From Crossaster papposus (lineage: Eukaryota > Echinodermata > Asteroidea > Velatida > Solasteridae), in NCBI GenBank assembly GCA_037893245.1, contig JBAIAA010000774.1, forward strand, positions 248,001-312,000: a stretch of DNA of 64,000 nucleotides, in the 5' to 3' direction. The translations under genes were made by a program, and so were the position numbers. The notes under the pieces are model-generated. The model did no database searches and was not told where the DNA came from. It saw only the letters and a program-made list of their open reading frames with translations. Of this stretch, positions 46,580 through 59,026 are shown piece after piece (the first letter of the stretch is position 1; the number at the start of each line of letters is the position of its first letter).

Positions 46580-47110
46580 AATTAACCAATTGGGTAATAT
46601 CGGGTGGTAATAACAGTACAATGCCAGAAATATCGGTAACATTCTCCCTGGTACTATTGGGTAATTTCGGGTAATTTCGGGTGATATCGGTTGGTAATAA
46701 CAATGCAATGCCAGAAATAACGTTGAATAACGATTACATTTTCTCTGGTAATATTGGGTATTAATTATAATAATAGGTTAAAGGGTGAAATATCGGGTGG
46801 TAATATAATGCAATGTCGGAAATAACAGTTACATTCTCCCTGGTAATATCGGGGAAATGGGGTAATATCGGGTGGTAATAACAATGCAATGCCGGAAATA
46901 TCGGTAACATTCTCCCTGGTAACAGTGGGTAAATGGGGTAATATCGGGTGGTAATAACAGGGAAATATTGGTCTACTATTTCCCCGTTATTACCCAGTAA
47001 TAACCGTAATTACTCGTTACAGCCCGGGTAATATCGGTATGTTACCCAGTAATAACTAGAGTTATTACTCGTTACAACCCGGGTACCGGTAATATCGGGT
47101 AAAATGCCCA
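46580..47110. repeat. GGTAATATCGGGTGGTAATAAC array
   Basis: About ten loose repeats of GGTAATATCGGGTGGTAATAACA and TAACATTCTCCCTGGTAATA-like units, with CGGGT/ACCCG complementarity. Non-coding, part of D. Confidence 0.7.
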
Positions 47111-47564
47111 ATATAACTAGTTGGAGGATAACCAATATATTGGTTATGAATAACCAATAGATTGGTTAAGGGCTATTTCACAATAAGTGGTCATTTTGGT
47201 AAATTACAGTATAACCTATCCAGGATAACATTTTCAGTGCAAATACATGTTATGAGTGATTTTATATGATGGGTTATATAAAGGACAAGCCACATAACTA
47301 TTTTACATAAATCTACGAGATATTCGTTCTGAATTTCTCCATTTACATGCACTTTTAACACCCTTTTTTAGTCTCATTTCAAGTTTTACATTAGTTTTAA
47401 GTGGAATGATTTGCTGATGATGTATTATTGTGGTGAATTTGATGATCAATCATGAATATATAGTGTTCAACAATATTGTGAAACTTGGGTTGGTGTAATT
47501 CAGTCGAAAAATGTTACTTTTATGACCATTTCAAAATAAATTGGATTTCCCGTTAAATAAAATA

Positions 47565-49260
47565 TGTAATGTCCTCTCCAGGACAAGGTATTCATGACAA
47601 TGGGATAGTTTGGAAATATGTGCTCACAAGTTTGTTTGTATCATCTACAGGACACACTTGATGGAGTAAATAGGGCAATTTGATCGTGGAAGAGATATGA
47701 GTAAATATTATTAAGATCATATTCAGGGTTGTGGAAAATCTGTTAAAAATGTGTCCTCTCCAGGACAGCAGTTAATTGTAATCGCATCATGTCAACCATG
47801 ATTGAAATATTGTTTGTTATGTTTGTAAAATTAAGAGTACCATTCCTTCTAACAAGACATTGCATGACATTACCATTTCAACATTTAGTCTGGCCATTAT
47901 ATTGTGGTTTTCTGTGTTTAACAAAATGTCCTCTCCAGAACACATTGATAAGTGCTTGCTTTTGATTACACTAAATTACACATTATCCAGTGAAATCACA
48001 AACGAATTAATGTAATTAATAATGGTACCCAACAATATTATCGTTTCATGTTAGAATTATTGCATTATTCAGAGGCGCAATGAAGATGAAGTAAGTTTTC
48101 ATGCTTTCCAAATTTTGTTTTACTATTTAAGTGGACATACGGTGCCTGCTACATTTGTGTTTAGGATGATGCATTCAGACTACAGAAGAATCAGTGCAGT
48201 CACATCTCATCAACAACACAAATGAATATAAGATATGTGGACAAATGTTTTCCACGCTCATTGTAGTTTTAAAGTACATTCGTTAAGTGTTAAAATAAAA
48301 TGTCCTCTCCAGAACACATTAGTGTATGCTCACTTTTGAGTCAACAATTACACATTTTCATGTGAAATCACTTACAAACTGATATAATTATTATCAACAA
48401 CACAAATGAATATAAGATATGTAGAAAGACATTTTCCACTCCTGTGGTACTTTATAAGTACATGTTTATTGTTAAACAAAATGTCCTCTCCAGAACACAT
48501 TGGTGTATGTTCACTTTTAAGTCCACAATTACACATTTTCATGTGAAATCACTTACAAACTGATATAATTATTATTGATAAACAAGAGTATGATGGGTTC
48601 ATGTTGGGACAATGCCATACTCCAAAAGCATGGTGAAGATGAGGGGAGATTTCCATGTTTTCCAAGTTATTTTTTAACCAATAAATTAATATAAACCTGT
48701 TACATTCGTTATCAATGATGGAACAAAACATATTTTAGACTTCAGACTACAGACGAGTGCACTCGTAATTCATCAACAACACAAATGAATATAAGATATG
48801 TGGAAAGACATTTTCTACTCTTGTGGTACTTTATAAACTACATCTGTTCATTGTTAAACAACATGTCCTCTACAGAACACATTAGTGTATGCTCGCTTTT
48901 GAGTCCACAATTACACATTTTTATGTGAAATCACTTACAAACTGATATAATTATTATTGGTAAACAACAGTATGATGGGTTCATATTGGGACAATGTCAT
49001 ATTCCAAGAGTATGGTGAAGATGAGGTGAGATTTCCATGTTTTCCAAGTTATTTTTTAACTATAAATGGATATAAACCTGTTACATTCGTTATTAATGAT
49101 GGAACACAACATATTTTAGACTTTAGAAGAGTGCACTCATATTTCATAAACTACACAAATGAATATACATGTAAGGTATATGAAAAGACATTTTCCGCTC
49201 TTGTGGTAATTTATAAGTACATTTGTTTATTGTTAAACAAAATGACCTTTCCAGACAACT
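47565..49260. repeat. Repeats headed by TGTCCTCTCCAGGACA
   Basis: The hairpin-like word TGTCCT-CTCC-AGGACA or a close variant occurs near 47570, 47750, 47931, 48300, 48481, 48863 and (degenerate) 49243. From 48476 it heads two tandem units of about 380 bp (48476-48857 and 48858-49240) that share CACATTTTCATGTGAAATCA, ATGGTGAAGATGAGG and GAATATAAGATATGTGGAAA. Short open frames differ between copies and show no conservation of a protein. Part of D. Confidence 0.75.
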
Positions 49261-49690
49261 AATTACGCATCATTATTTCATTTGAAAAAATAAACATGTT
49301 AATCATAATGCAACGCTTTGATATTTTAGGAATTATTAGTATACATCCTGAAGTTTTCAGATCAACAGAGTTTTTGTGAGTTGGACAAATTTGAAATTTG
49401 ACCCCCAGTGAGACTGAAAGTGTACGCTTATTGTGAAATATCCCTTATATTAATACCTTGGTTACAAGCTCAACCAGGACTGATGAGATCGATTTGATCT
49501 ATGCATGGGATGTTAAAAAACAGACTGTAAGCATCAAAGGCACGCTAAGTATGCCTTTAAATGTTCAGTAACGCAAATACAAAATAAAGAGTTAATCTTG
49601 GAAAGCAATTACAACAGTAATGGTAAGAATCTCAAGTCAGGTCGCAATTTTTGTAACCATTTTCTTCTTTACTGACACCCGCTATTGTTA
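49261..49690. other. Inner right part of D, no gene seen
   Basis: AT-rich. Contains a copy of TAATACCTTGGTTACAAGCTC (49452-49472) also found at 45451 in unit 2. Confidence 0.4.
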
Positions 49691-50181
49691 TAAATTGGTA
49701 TTGTACGTACGTGTTGGCCGCCATTTTGAAAAATTGCGGCCATCTTTGATTTCCAGTGATTTATGATTTGTTAATTATAAATGACCAACGAGAGGTAAAT
49801 TGCAGCTTTATTGTATGACCATTTGGTTTCTTTTGTAAAATAACCAATGTATGTCATTCAATGAAAGCAATCTTGGAAAACATGGCCGCATCTTGAAAAA
49901 ATGGCCGCCATCTTGAATGTTTAAGTTGTTTCTATTTTTGAAAATGATATGGGGTACATTTGGTGGATAGTTGCAACTGTTGGTGCTTGTATGACCAATT
50001 AATCTAATCTAACATTAAGTGTTACCATTTAGTGGCGGCCATCCTGAAAAATATGGCCGCCATATTGGATTTTAATTTGGCTAACGTTTTTTTTTTTGTG
50101 TACAGTGACCCCAAAAGAGTAGTTATGCCAATGTTGGTGCTTGTATCATCAAATGCAATTGTGGTGAAAAAACTTATTAAT

Positions 50182-52876
50182 CTGCAGGACTAATTCTCTT
50201 CTTGTGCAAGGCATCATTTCGCACCTCCAGTGCATCCCAGAACTTTAACAGCTTTCGGGTCTGCTTAGACTCTCCCAAGATCTGGTCTGTGTCCGGTCTG
50301 CACTGACTGTCCCAGAAGCGCCAGAGTGGCCCAATGTATTCATCGGTTCTTTGAAGTGCGGCAAGGTCTTCGGTACAAATGGACGGCAGGGTAGATGTTG
50401 CCTTGGGTGCCGTTACAGATGGCCTGGCCCAGACCTCGTCTAATCCTGCCTCTTCCATCGTATCTGTGATGTGCCGCCTCAGAATGGTTGGGATGTGAGT
50501 AGAAGTTGGGGTAGGAAGTGCAGTGCCCACTGTCGTCTCCTCGAACCGTACCGTCTGTGGGTCACGTCCATGCTCTGTCTTCCTACTCAAGGCATCGGCA
50601 TTGGTGTTATTGCGCCCAGGTTTGTATTTGATGGTAAACCGAAACTGTGCCAACTCGGCAGCCCATCTTGTCTCGATGGCACCTAATCTAGGGTTAGTTT
50701 TGAGGTAGCTCAGGGGATTGTTGTCCTTATAGACAACAAAGTCTGCCCCTAACAGGATATCACTGAACTTTACGATGACTGCCCACCGCAGTGCCAACAA
50801 CTCCAACTTCATACTGCTGTAGTTGTCCATGTTCCGCTCGCTCCCTCGAAGGCCTCGACTGGAGTATTCTAGAACTACATGATTGGTACCTTGCTTCTGA
50901 GAGAGAACAGCACCGAGACCAAGATGACTGGCATCGACCTTAAGTATGAACGGGAGTTGGAAATCCGGGTAGCCGAGAAGTGGAGCTGACGTCAAAAGTG
51001 ACTTTAACTTATTGAAGGAGACCTCACAGGCATCATCCCAAAATTCTGTGATCTGATTCTTTTGCCTTTCTTCTTCGTCGGGCCTCCAAGCAGTGCATGT
51101 AGCGGGGCAGACACTTTGGCAAACCCTTGCACAAACCGACGGTAGTAGCTTGCAAGGCCAAGGAAACTGCGGAGCTCCCCTTCATTTGTTGGTCTCTTCC
51201 AGTCAGCCACAGCTCGTATTTTCTCTGGATCGGGTGCAATTCCTCCAGCTGGTATTTCGTGGCCTAGGTACTTCAGCTTATCAGAGAACCAATGACACTT
51301 CTCGGGCTTCACCATCAGGTTGAACTCGTGGAGACGATCTGGAGACGTTCAAGTGTTTCGTCGAAGGTCTTGCCAAACACCAGAATATCATCAAGATACA
51401 CGATAAGAGACCGTAAATTTTTATCACCAAAGGCTTTGTCCATGAGTCGCATGAAGGTTGCTGGGGCATTGCAAAGGCCAAATGGCATTCAGACAAACTC
51501 GTACAAGCCGCCTGTGCCAACGCGGAAGGCTGTTTTCTCAATGTCTCGAGTGGAATTTGGTAGAAGCCGTGAGCGAGGTCCAGGCTGCAAAAATACTGTG
51601 CACCATTTAGGGCATCAAGTGCCTCATCGATGCGGGGTAAAGAGTATGCATCTTTGTGGGTCTTTGCATTGAGAGCTTTGTAGTCTACGCATAGCCGCAG
51701 CTTTCCGTCTCGTTTCCGTACCAAAACTACAGGTGATGCATATGGGCTTGAAGACTCTCGGATCACTCCTTGGTTGAGAAATTTTTCTAGGTGGTATCTC
51801 ACCTCAGTCCACAAGTGTGGTGGTATCCGGCGGTGTGGAACTCGGACAGGGAAGTCGTCAGTAGTAATGATGCGATGTTCAATCTTGTTGCAGTAGCCAA
51901 TGTCCTCATCGTCTTTACTGAAAACCTTGGTGTGGCTGGCAATGACTTGCCGTATCTGTTCTCGATGGGCATCGGTTATGTTGTCTCCGATGCTTATGCG
52001 GCTCATTAACTGCTCGAAACTGTCTTTGGTGCACATTGGTTCTGCTTCTGGTCCTGTCGCCTGTGTTTTCTTGTGCGGTTGCATATGCCTCGTTACTGTG
52101 CTGGATTGTACTGCTTCGTGTGCCAATCGGAGTCCGTGTAGGTATATACAGGTCAGTATTGCTACCATTTGCAACTTGGATTGGTATTCTGCCACTGTTT
52201 TTAATGGACACCAGCGAAGCAGCAACCGTTAAACCTCTCGGAACATGCTGTACGTCGACGTCGAACTGCTCTACCAAAGCTTCATAAACTTCACCTACAG
52301 GAGCTGGTTTCACGGATCCTTCGATTATGACAATAGAACTGGCAGGAACTAGAATCGGCCTCAGCACCTCTGACTTCCTTGTAGAGGGCAAGGACACTCT
52401 GCAACACCAGACTTGCATTGCAAGACTTCCAGGTGGTTTCTTCCAGCTTCTACTCTAAGCCTCTCTCGTATATCTCTGAATATATTGGAACCTATGACAC
52501 CTGGCACCTTCTTTTTCCGATGAGCGATCGATGTTCCGGATGGGTCTTTTACAACTAGAAAACCCATGTTGTCGAATGAACAACCCAATGCAGTGACAGT
52601 CAACTCGATGTAGCCAAAGTAAGGGATGGCCAAGCCCTGGGCACCTGTGAGGCTGAGGAATGCTGTCACATCAACCAAATCCTCCTGAGAAAAGTGCTCT
52701 CGGAAAAAGGATTCGGTAATTGTGGAGACCTGATCACCTGTGTCGAGAAGACAACACACCTCTGTTGTCCCTAGCCGGACAACAGCTTCTGGGCAACGCC
52801 CTACTGCTCTCTTGCTAATACAGCCTCCATCAACTGACTGTAGCATGCCTGCCGTATGGCTTTCGACGACAGGCAC
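50182..52876 (-). pseudogene. B Pol, first half: protease, RT, RNase H
   Basis: Protease (52876 down) has LLDTGDQVSTITESFF and VPGVIGSNIF. RT follows with PHRRIPPHLWTEVRYHLEKF, ASPVVLVRKRDGKLRLCVDY and FCSLDLAHGFYQIP. A frameshift then garbles the palm near 51545, so the YxDD box is read only across frames. Sense resumes at KPEKCHWFSDKLKYLG and SFLGLASYYRRFVQGFAKV (51315-51004), then a further shift leads to RNase H (50995 down) with ILKVDASHLGLGAVLSQ, YKDNNPLSYL and NADALSRK. The frame ends at HKKRISPA, where element D interrupts it. The protease and RNase H motifs are intact; the RT is not. Confidence 0.8.
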
Positions 52877-52878
52877 AT

Positions 52879-53977
52879 CTAGTTGAAATGCTGCTCATGG
52901 GGGGTGACGTTCTGTGGTGTGGACTGATGGGGAATGTACTGCTGGGTACTGGACTGCTGGGTACCAGACTGCTGGTAGCCAAACTGCTGACGGCCAGACT
53001 CCTGAGAATCAAACTGCTGAGGACTGTACCTTTGGGGTCCAGACTGCCAGGGGGTGAACTGTTGGGCTCCAGTGTAGAGTCTGCTTGGTTGCCTCGGTCT
53101 GCCACCTGATCGTGGCTTCTGTGGATGTGGGCAAAAGTGGCAGATGTGTCCTATGGATCCGCAGTTGTAGCATTGACGGGTGCTCTGGTTACTTTTCTGA
53201 CTGTGTGGCCCCTCACCAATCGCCTTGATTAGAGTGTCTATCTGCTGTTGCTGTTTCTGCAGCTGCTCTCCTTGCTTCTCCAGTAGTGACTTTATACTCC
53301 TGGCACCCTCCACGACCTTGACTTTGTGTGCGATAGACTGTGCTGTTCCCCAACCACTCAATGGCCAAATCTCGCATGTCAAAAAATCTGAGGCTCGGTG
53401 ACTCAATGTTTAGCCTGCGCAGCTCCCGTCGGAGACCTTCATCTCTCACTGCCTCTGCAAGCCGTCCTTTCAGTGTCTTCTCCCTCACTGCTTGGAATGA
53501 CTCGTCGAGCTTCTCAATGCGATTGAACAGTTTGACTAACTCAATTGAACATGTAAGGAGGTCCTCGCTGGGCCCTTGGTGTGGTAGGCGAAAAACCGTT
53601 GCTGAAGCTGTGGAAGTGTATTGCCATCCCCAAACACCTTTCAGAACTCAGAAGATTTCGTCTTGATTTCCGGTCACCTCCTCTCCTCTTCCAAATATTT
53701 CTTGTCTGGCCTTGCCGGCTAGATGGTCAAGAATAAATGCACTGCCTTCCACTTGATTGAACTGCCTGGCTACGAGCTGTCCTTTGATATCACTAATCCA
53801 TTATTGTATGGACGAGTCACTCGACTTCTCTGGCTGGCCATGGAACCTCTCCAGACGCCTCCCTGCTGCAACGTAGATCTGCTTCTGTGGGCTACCGATG
53901 GCTGTGGAAGACTCACCCTTCAGAGCCACCTTCAGCGCCTCCAATTCGGCCCGTAGCTGCTCTACTTCGTTCTCCAT
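52879..53977 (-). pseudogene. B Gag remnant
   Basis: ATG at 53977 starts MENEVEQLRAELEALKVALK and continues for about 58 codons to a stop. Later frames carry EKTLKGRLAEAVRDEGLRRE (53488 down) and, after another shift, a zinc knuckle CYNCGSIGHICHFC (CX2CX4HX4C) near 53170-53130. A glutamine/serine/proline-rich tail of short QQFDSQ-type repeats follows. At least two frameshifts and several stops are present. Confidence 0.7.
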
Positions 53978-54093
53978 TGCTCTTCTCTGAAGGACACGTT
54001 GTCAAGGCAATTGTGCTTATAGTCAGATCTTTTCCTCTTGCTCGGCTGGGGGTTGCTGTGGCAACAGTACACCATCCTGTCTTCGACGCCAAA

Positions 54094-54411
54094 TGTGACA
54101 CTGAGAAATTGAGATCTACAGGATGGTGTACGTTCATTGCTGGTTCATTTATTGGTGTTACCACGCAAAAACCCTGAAAAGATACAAAATACAATTTCCA
54201 TATAAATACATGTACACGGTACTATGCTTTGGAAAATACCAATTGAGCAAAGAACAATATAAAGTAAATATAAAGGGAAATGTCTTGCACACAAATCACA
54301 CAATTTACTCCAACTGTAAAGTTATCATTGTCCTTAAAAGAAAATACAAGGCATGTAAATGAGAGTCAAGCGAGGGCGCTGCAAGGGCAATATGTAAATG
54401 AGCCTGTCACA
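54094..54411 (-). mobile_element. B 5' LTR, 318 bp, internally deleted
   Basis: Matches the first 270 bp and last 60 bp of the 1437-bp 3' LTR. The primer-binding region TTTGGCGTCGAAGACAGG lies directly inside it on the minus strand. Confidence 0.85.
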
Positions 54412-54415
54412 GTAA

Positions 54416-54987
54416 TTATGTCTGTTCTTGATCGTAAGCAACAGAAAGTTGCAGACACTGGTTGCAAAGGATATCCACACGTGACGAAAGTGCCTATCCA
54501 GGCAAGCTGCCCTCTTGAAGAGACGAACAGTTTATGCGGGCTATCTCGGTGTATAGACCGGGACACAAAAAGACGAGCTCCCTTCACAGTTTAAGTTCTC
54601 TGCAGTTGTTCCAGAGGACGAGCACTCCAGCTAGGGTTCACTACCTGGTAACTGTACGGCTACGCAGTTCCCATGAAGGCTGAGAGCCGAGTCGGGGAGC
54701 TTTCTCACAACTGAGACAGAACTTGTCGATACTCGATATATAACCTGAGAACCAACAGCTTCAGAGCCGTATTAAACAGAACACAGTTTCTAGCACTTCA
54801 AAATAAATGCTTTCCAACGCTGAATTTCAGCCCTAACAATATTATTTGGGCCCGTTTTCTTTTAGCAACTGTGATATTCTTTGAAAAAATGGCTGCCTCC
54901 AAGAAGTTTGTTTTGCTGGTTCATGCAGTATCCTGGCAACTGGCACGAACACTAGAGGGCGCTATTTCATTTTTTACTGGGGCTACA
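54416..54987 (-). mobile_element. C left LTR, inner part
   Basis: Aligns with 61407-61979, including TTGCAGACACTGGTTGCAAA and AAATGGCTGCCTCCAAGAAG, ending GGGGCTACA. Continues the LTR interrupted at 30606. Confidence 0.88.
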
Positions 54988-54997
54988 CTCTCCCCTT

Positions 54998-57900
54998 CTA
55001 GATGTGCTGCATCGTCCCGATGCTGTCCCTTCTTCCAATTCCAAAGAGAGTGTTAAGAAGAGTTGGGATTAGTGTCCCAAAAGTGGAAGAAGTAATCACA
55101 ACATTCGGGGTGGGTTGACCCAAAGTGTCATAAGTTAACCTTTGCGGTGGTCTTTTGGTCCTAGAAGGCCGTGTCGTGTCGACATCGTCATCAGTCAAAG
55201 GGAGCGTGTCGTGATTGAGGTCTGTCTCATTAGAAATAGACAACTGACAACCGATATCTTCAGTTGGTCCACCCTTTGGGCTAAAATGGCTAATCTATAT
55301 TGCTTCACTAGAACCGTTTCCAGGTTCATGAAGACCATGATCATGCTCAGGTTGCACAGTGCCGAGTTGTGTACTATCCACCCCTTCACACTCGTTAAAC
55401 GTTAAACTTGCCCTTACATCAGGGCCTGACTGCCGTGACACTTTAGAAAATAACTCACTGTTCTGATCAACTTTGCTATCCTCACTGCTGGAGTCATTCC
55501 CTCTTTCCAAGACAGGAAATACCTCTTGGCAACTATTGGGTTGGGTGTCACTGACAAATGTCCGATTGTCATTCTCCTGATCACTAGAAGCACAAGATGG
55601 TTCAACAACTTTGTCATCTTCCTTCTCCTCGACCTCAGGACAATTCATCGCAGGGTTACTAACCATCTGACCACTGTCTGATGCATGTGCAAGCTCATTT
55701 TGCTTGACAGCACCCTCAGGCTTAAGGTTGAGACTGGAGAGTGAATTCTTCGGCCTCTGCATTCAGTATTGAATTTTCAGGACCACCTAAAACATCTGTG
55801 GCCTCGTGAGTGTCACTAAGACCAACATGTTCTACATCAAATGCAGGATCTCCCACTTGAAGTGCTGGTTGGGATGCTGGTCTCTCTGTAGTTAAACCAT
55901 TTTCCATGGTTGGCCATATGGTAATTACATCAGGTTCATCAGAATCAGAGTCCCCATCAAGTCTCTCTCTCGGAGATGAGGACTTTTCACATCTCTTGAA
56001 CTGTCTTGTCTTGGGTCGCTGTGCCTTTTCCGGACCTGGACATGGGATAGTTTCCCCTGTGAGTAAGCCTATAGGTAGTATCATGTTCCTGTGAAGTGTC
56101 TTAACTTGTCCAAAACCAATGTCAGGTCTCAGTTGATAAACTGGTATGCTATCATTGTGACGACCAATAACAACATAGACATCCTGTCTCCACTTATCAG
56201 CTAGCTTATTAGTACCGTTCAGACCTACATTCCTCAGGATGACTCTGTCTCCCTTTTGTAGTTCACTGCCTCGTACCTTCAAATCATACCGACGTTTGTT
56301 AGCAGATGCTTCCTCTGATGCAAGTCTGTAGGCTCTCTCCAAATTCTGACAAAGATCCTGCACATACTTGGTATGGTCTCGATTCGTGACACCATCTGGA
56401 GAAGTACCAAAACAAGACGAGCTTCTCTGCCAAACATAATGTAGTATGGAGATAATCCTGTACTGTCGTTGCGCGTGCAGTTATAAGCATGCACGAGCGA
56501 GCTCACATATTTACTCCAGTTTGGCTTGTCTTTATTCTGCAGAGTGCCTAACATACTGAATAGGGTACGGTTGAACCTCTCTGGTTGAGGATCACCCTGC
56601 GGATGGTGGGGTGTTGTTCGAGACTTTTTCACACCCAAAAGGCTAGTGAGTTCCTTGATGAGCCTATTGTCAAACTCACGTCCTTGATCAGAATGGAGTC
56701 TTGTGGGTAGACCGTAATACAGAAAGTACTTCTCCTAAAGCAATCTGGCAACAGTCCGAGATGACTTGTCTCCTGTCGGGTATGCCAGAGCATAGCGAGA
56801 AAAATGATCAGTAATAACCAAGATGTATTGAGCACCACTTTTATCTTTCTCCAGCTTAAGAAAGTCCTAACAAACCAATTCCAGTGTATAAGTTGTAGAG
56901 ATATTGACCAGAGGCGCAGAGACCTTAGGAGCAGTCTTATGTGCGACACATTTAGCACAACACCGAATCCACTCTTCAATATCAGACGCCATCTTTGGCC
57001 AATAAAAACGAGGCCTGGCTAGAGCAACTGCTCTCTCCATTCCTAGGTGACCAACATCATTGTGTATCCCTCTCATCGCCTGTTCCCGAAACTTCCTGGG
57101 CACAACTAGCTGAAACAGTCTTGATCCAGCTGGACCAACACAGCTTCTACACAAGACTCCATCTCTCAATACGAATCTGCTGAACTGACCACACATAGCT
57201 TTCAACTCTGCTGAGAATTCAGGCACAATTTTGGGTTTAACTCTCAGCTGGACAAATTCCATGATTTGACTAATGTCTTCATCTGCAGCCTGGGCATTCC
57301 TCCAATCAATCAGTGAGGTCAACACCAAACTTCTCCGTGTCCAAATCTGGTTCTAGGTATGTGGATGGGACTGCATCAGCACTTACTGCCAATGAGTACA
57401 CTAGTGGATCACTCTTTGATAAGTCAGCAGGTGAGGACCTTTTGACTGTTGTTTCTGAGAGATGTTGAGCCGAAATAGCACGAATCACCTCCCCATCACA
57501 AGTCTGATCGGTGGTTTAGCTCCCACCTCTCATACGTGCTTGAAGATCATGAAGCTTCTCCTGCTGGTCATGCAAGTAGCACTCATCATAACCAATGCCT
57601 GCTCGTCGAGATAGGGCATCAGCATCCTGGTTCGAGCATCCCGGTTTTTAGTGGAGTGTGAAATCAAACGTGGAGAGTGCTGCTAACCATCTATGACCTG
57701 TAGCATCTAGTTTTGCTGATGTCAAGATGTACGTCAAGGGGTTTTTGTGTTCCCTTTGCTGAATACAGGTAATCTCGAAATGTGTCTGTCACTGACCATT
57801 TTAAGGCCAGATATTCCAACTTATGAGCTGGGTAGTTTTTCTCAGCTCGATTCAGACTACGACTCGCATAAGGACGGACGGAGCTTGCCATCTGTCTCGT

Positions 57901-58911
57901 GACACAGCACGGCTCCCAATCCTTCGCGACATGCATCAATATGCAAGACAAAAGGACGAGACATATCAGCAAACGCTAACACTGGAGCTGTGCAGAGCTT
58001 CTCTATCAGTGTATGGAATGCCTTCTCACAGTCAGGGGTCCATCTTTGCCGAAAGGGAGCTATGTTGTCTACAGACTTATCATTTCTGTTGGTCTTAGCG
58101 GTCTTCTCGCGAACACTCCCTGTCAGTTGGAACAAAGGCTTGGCAATGGCAGAAAACCCTTTAATGAATCTGCGGTAGTAGCCCGCAAATCCCAAGAACG
58201 ATCTTAGCTGGCTGACGTTGTCTGGACGAGACCACGTTTTTAATGCTTCCAACTTTGCTGGGCCAGTTTGGATGCCCTCCCTTGAAACAATGTGGCCCAA
58301 ATACCTCACTGTGGTACAACAGAGCTGGCACTTTTCTGGAGAAACCTTGATACCATATTGAGCAAGGCGATCGAAGACCCGGCCTAGGCGTTCCTCCATC
58401 TGCTCTAAACTCGAGGAAAATACAATGATATCGTCCATGTAGGCCAATGCTTCAACCATATTCAGACCAGCCAAACATCTCTCCATTAGTCGCTGGAAAG
58501 TTGCAGGGGCACCTTTTATCCCCTGCGGCATCCTCTTAAATTGGTAGAACCCCACAGGACAAGTAAAAGCAGTCTTATCCTTGCCATCGGGCTGCATGGG
58601 TATTTGATAATACCCTGACTTTAAGTCGATAACCGAAAACCAACTATAGCCATGCAATGAGTCAAGGGCTTCCTGGATCAAGGGTACAGTGTACTGGTCA
58701 GGGGTGATTCTCGAATTCAGGTGCGGTAATCCAGACACAATCTCAATTGACCGTTCTTCTTTCTGACGATGACTATCGGCGATGCAAACCTGGTTTTAGA
58801 TTCAGTCACTACACCAATGTCCATTAAGTTCTGAAGGTGCTCTCGCAGATCATTCAGGTCTCTTGGGGCAATACGGCGTGACCGTTCACGGAAAGGCTCA
58901 TCATTGGTCAA
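54998..58911 (-). pseudogene. C Pol remnant: RT, RNase H, integrase, tail
   Basis: RT starts near 58911 (GVVTESKTRFASPIVIVRKK, LRLCLDYRT). After a frameshift it continues at 58738-57857 with FSVIDLKSGYYQIPMQ, the active site AYMDDIIVFSS, GFAGYYRRFIKGFSAIAKP and VLHIDACREGLGAVL of RNase H. A shift leads to YASRSLNRAEKNYPAHKLE. Integrase zinc binding is HNDVGHLGMERAVALARPRF then CCAKC (57328-56867). The core follows through two in-frame stops (near 56870 and 56740) with HSDQGREF and PERFNRTL. The tail (56363-54998) is acidic, in three frames, ending near 54998. Too many lesions for a functional protein. Confidence 0.8.
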
Positions 58912-59026
58912 ACGGATCTCATGATAGACCTCTGTGGTACCACCTATGTCTCACTCATGCTTAGAAAAGATTTCTGCCCTCTGATAAGCCATCTTGAGAA
59001 CTCGCTGTTTCTCCTCACCACTCACT

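Larger units (their letters stand above)
33791..50181. mobile_element. Element D: long non-coding TIR element inserted in B pol
   Basis: D lies between copies of CTGCAG (33785-33790 and 50182-50187). Removing D plus one copy rebuilds TTAGTCCTGCAGGACTAA, an 18-bp palindrome in B pol. Its ends are imperfect inverted repeats for about 140 bp, including ACAAGCACCAACATTGGC (33820-33837) and its complement (50127-50144), then GGGTCACT, CGTTAGC-AAATTAAAATCC and repeated ATGGCCGCCAT. Without gypsy A and the tandem duplicate D is about 6.3 kb. I see no transposase; open frames do not exceed about 100 codons. A 6-bp target duplication fits several superfamilies (for example Polinton, Dada, IS3EU), but the ends match none that I can confirm. 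Confidence 0.7.
30607..54411 (-). mobile_element. Gypsy B, inserted in the LTR of C
   Basis: B is a minus-strand Ty3/gypsy element. Its LTRs are 30607-32043 (3') and 54094-54411 (5'), both TGTGACACTGAG ... GAGCCTGTCACA. The 4-bp repeat GTAA flanks it (30603-30606 and 54412-54415). The uninterrupted sequence GGATTTAGGTAATTATG is in C's right LTR at about 61395-61411, which proves the insertion. Internal coding sequence is split by element D: gag to RNase H at 50182-53977, and the integrase half at 32236 to about 33784. A PPT-like CAGGGGAG lies at 32044-32056 on the minus strand. Confidence 0.88.

Noticed and set aside
48957..49262. 101-codon frame in D (MVNNSMMGSYWDN...)
   Set aside because: The neighbouring ~380-bp repeat copy does not preserve the frame, so there is no sign of protein-level constraint.
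33791..50181. Element D as a Polinton/Maverick
   Set aside because: A 6-bp target duplication and large size fit, but no polymerase, ATPase, protease or capsid frame is present and the ends do not start with AG.
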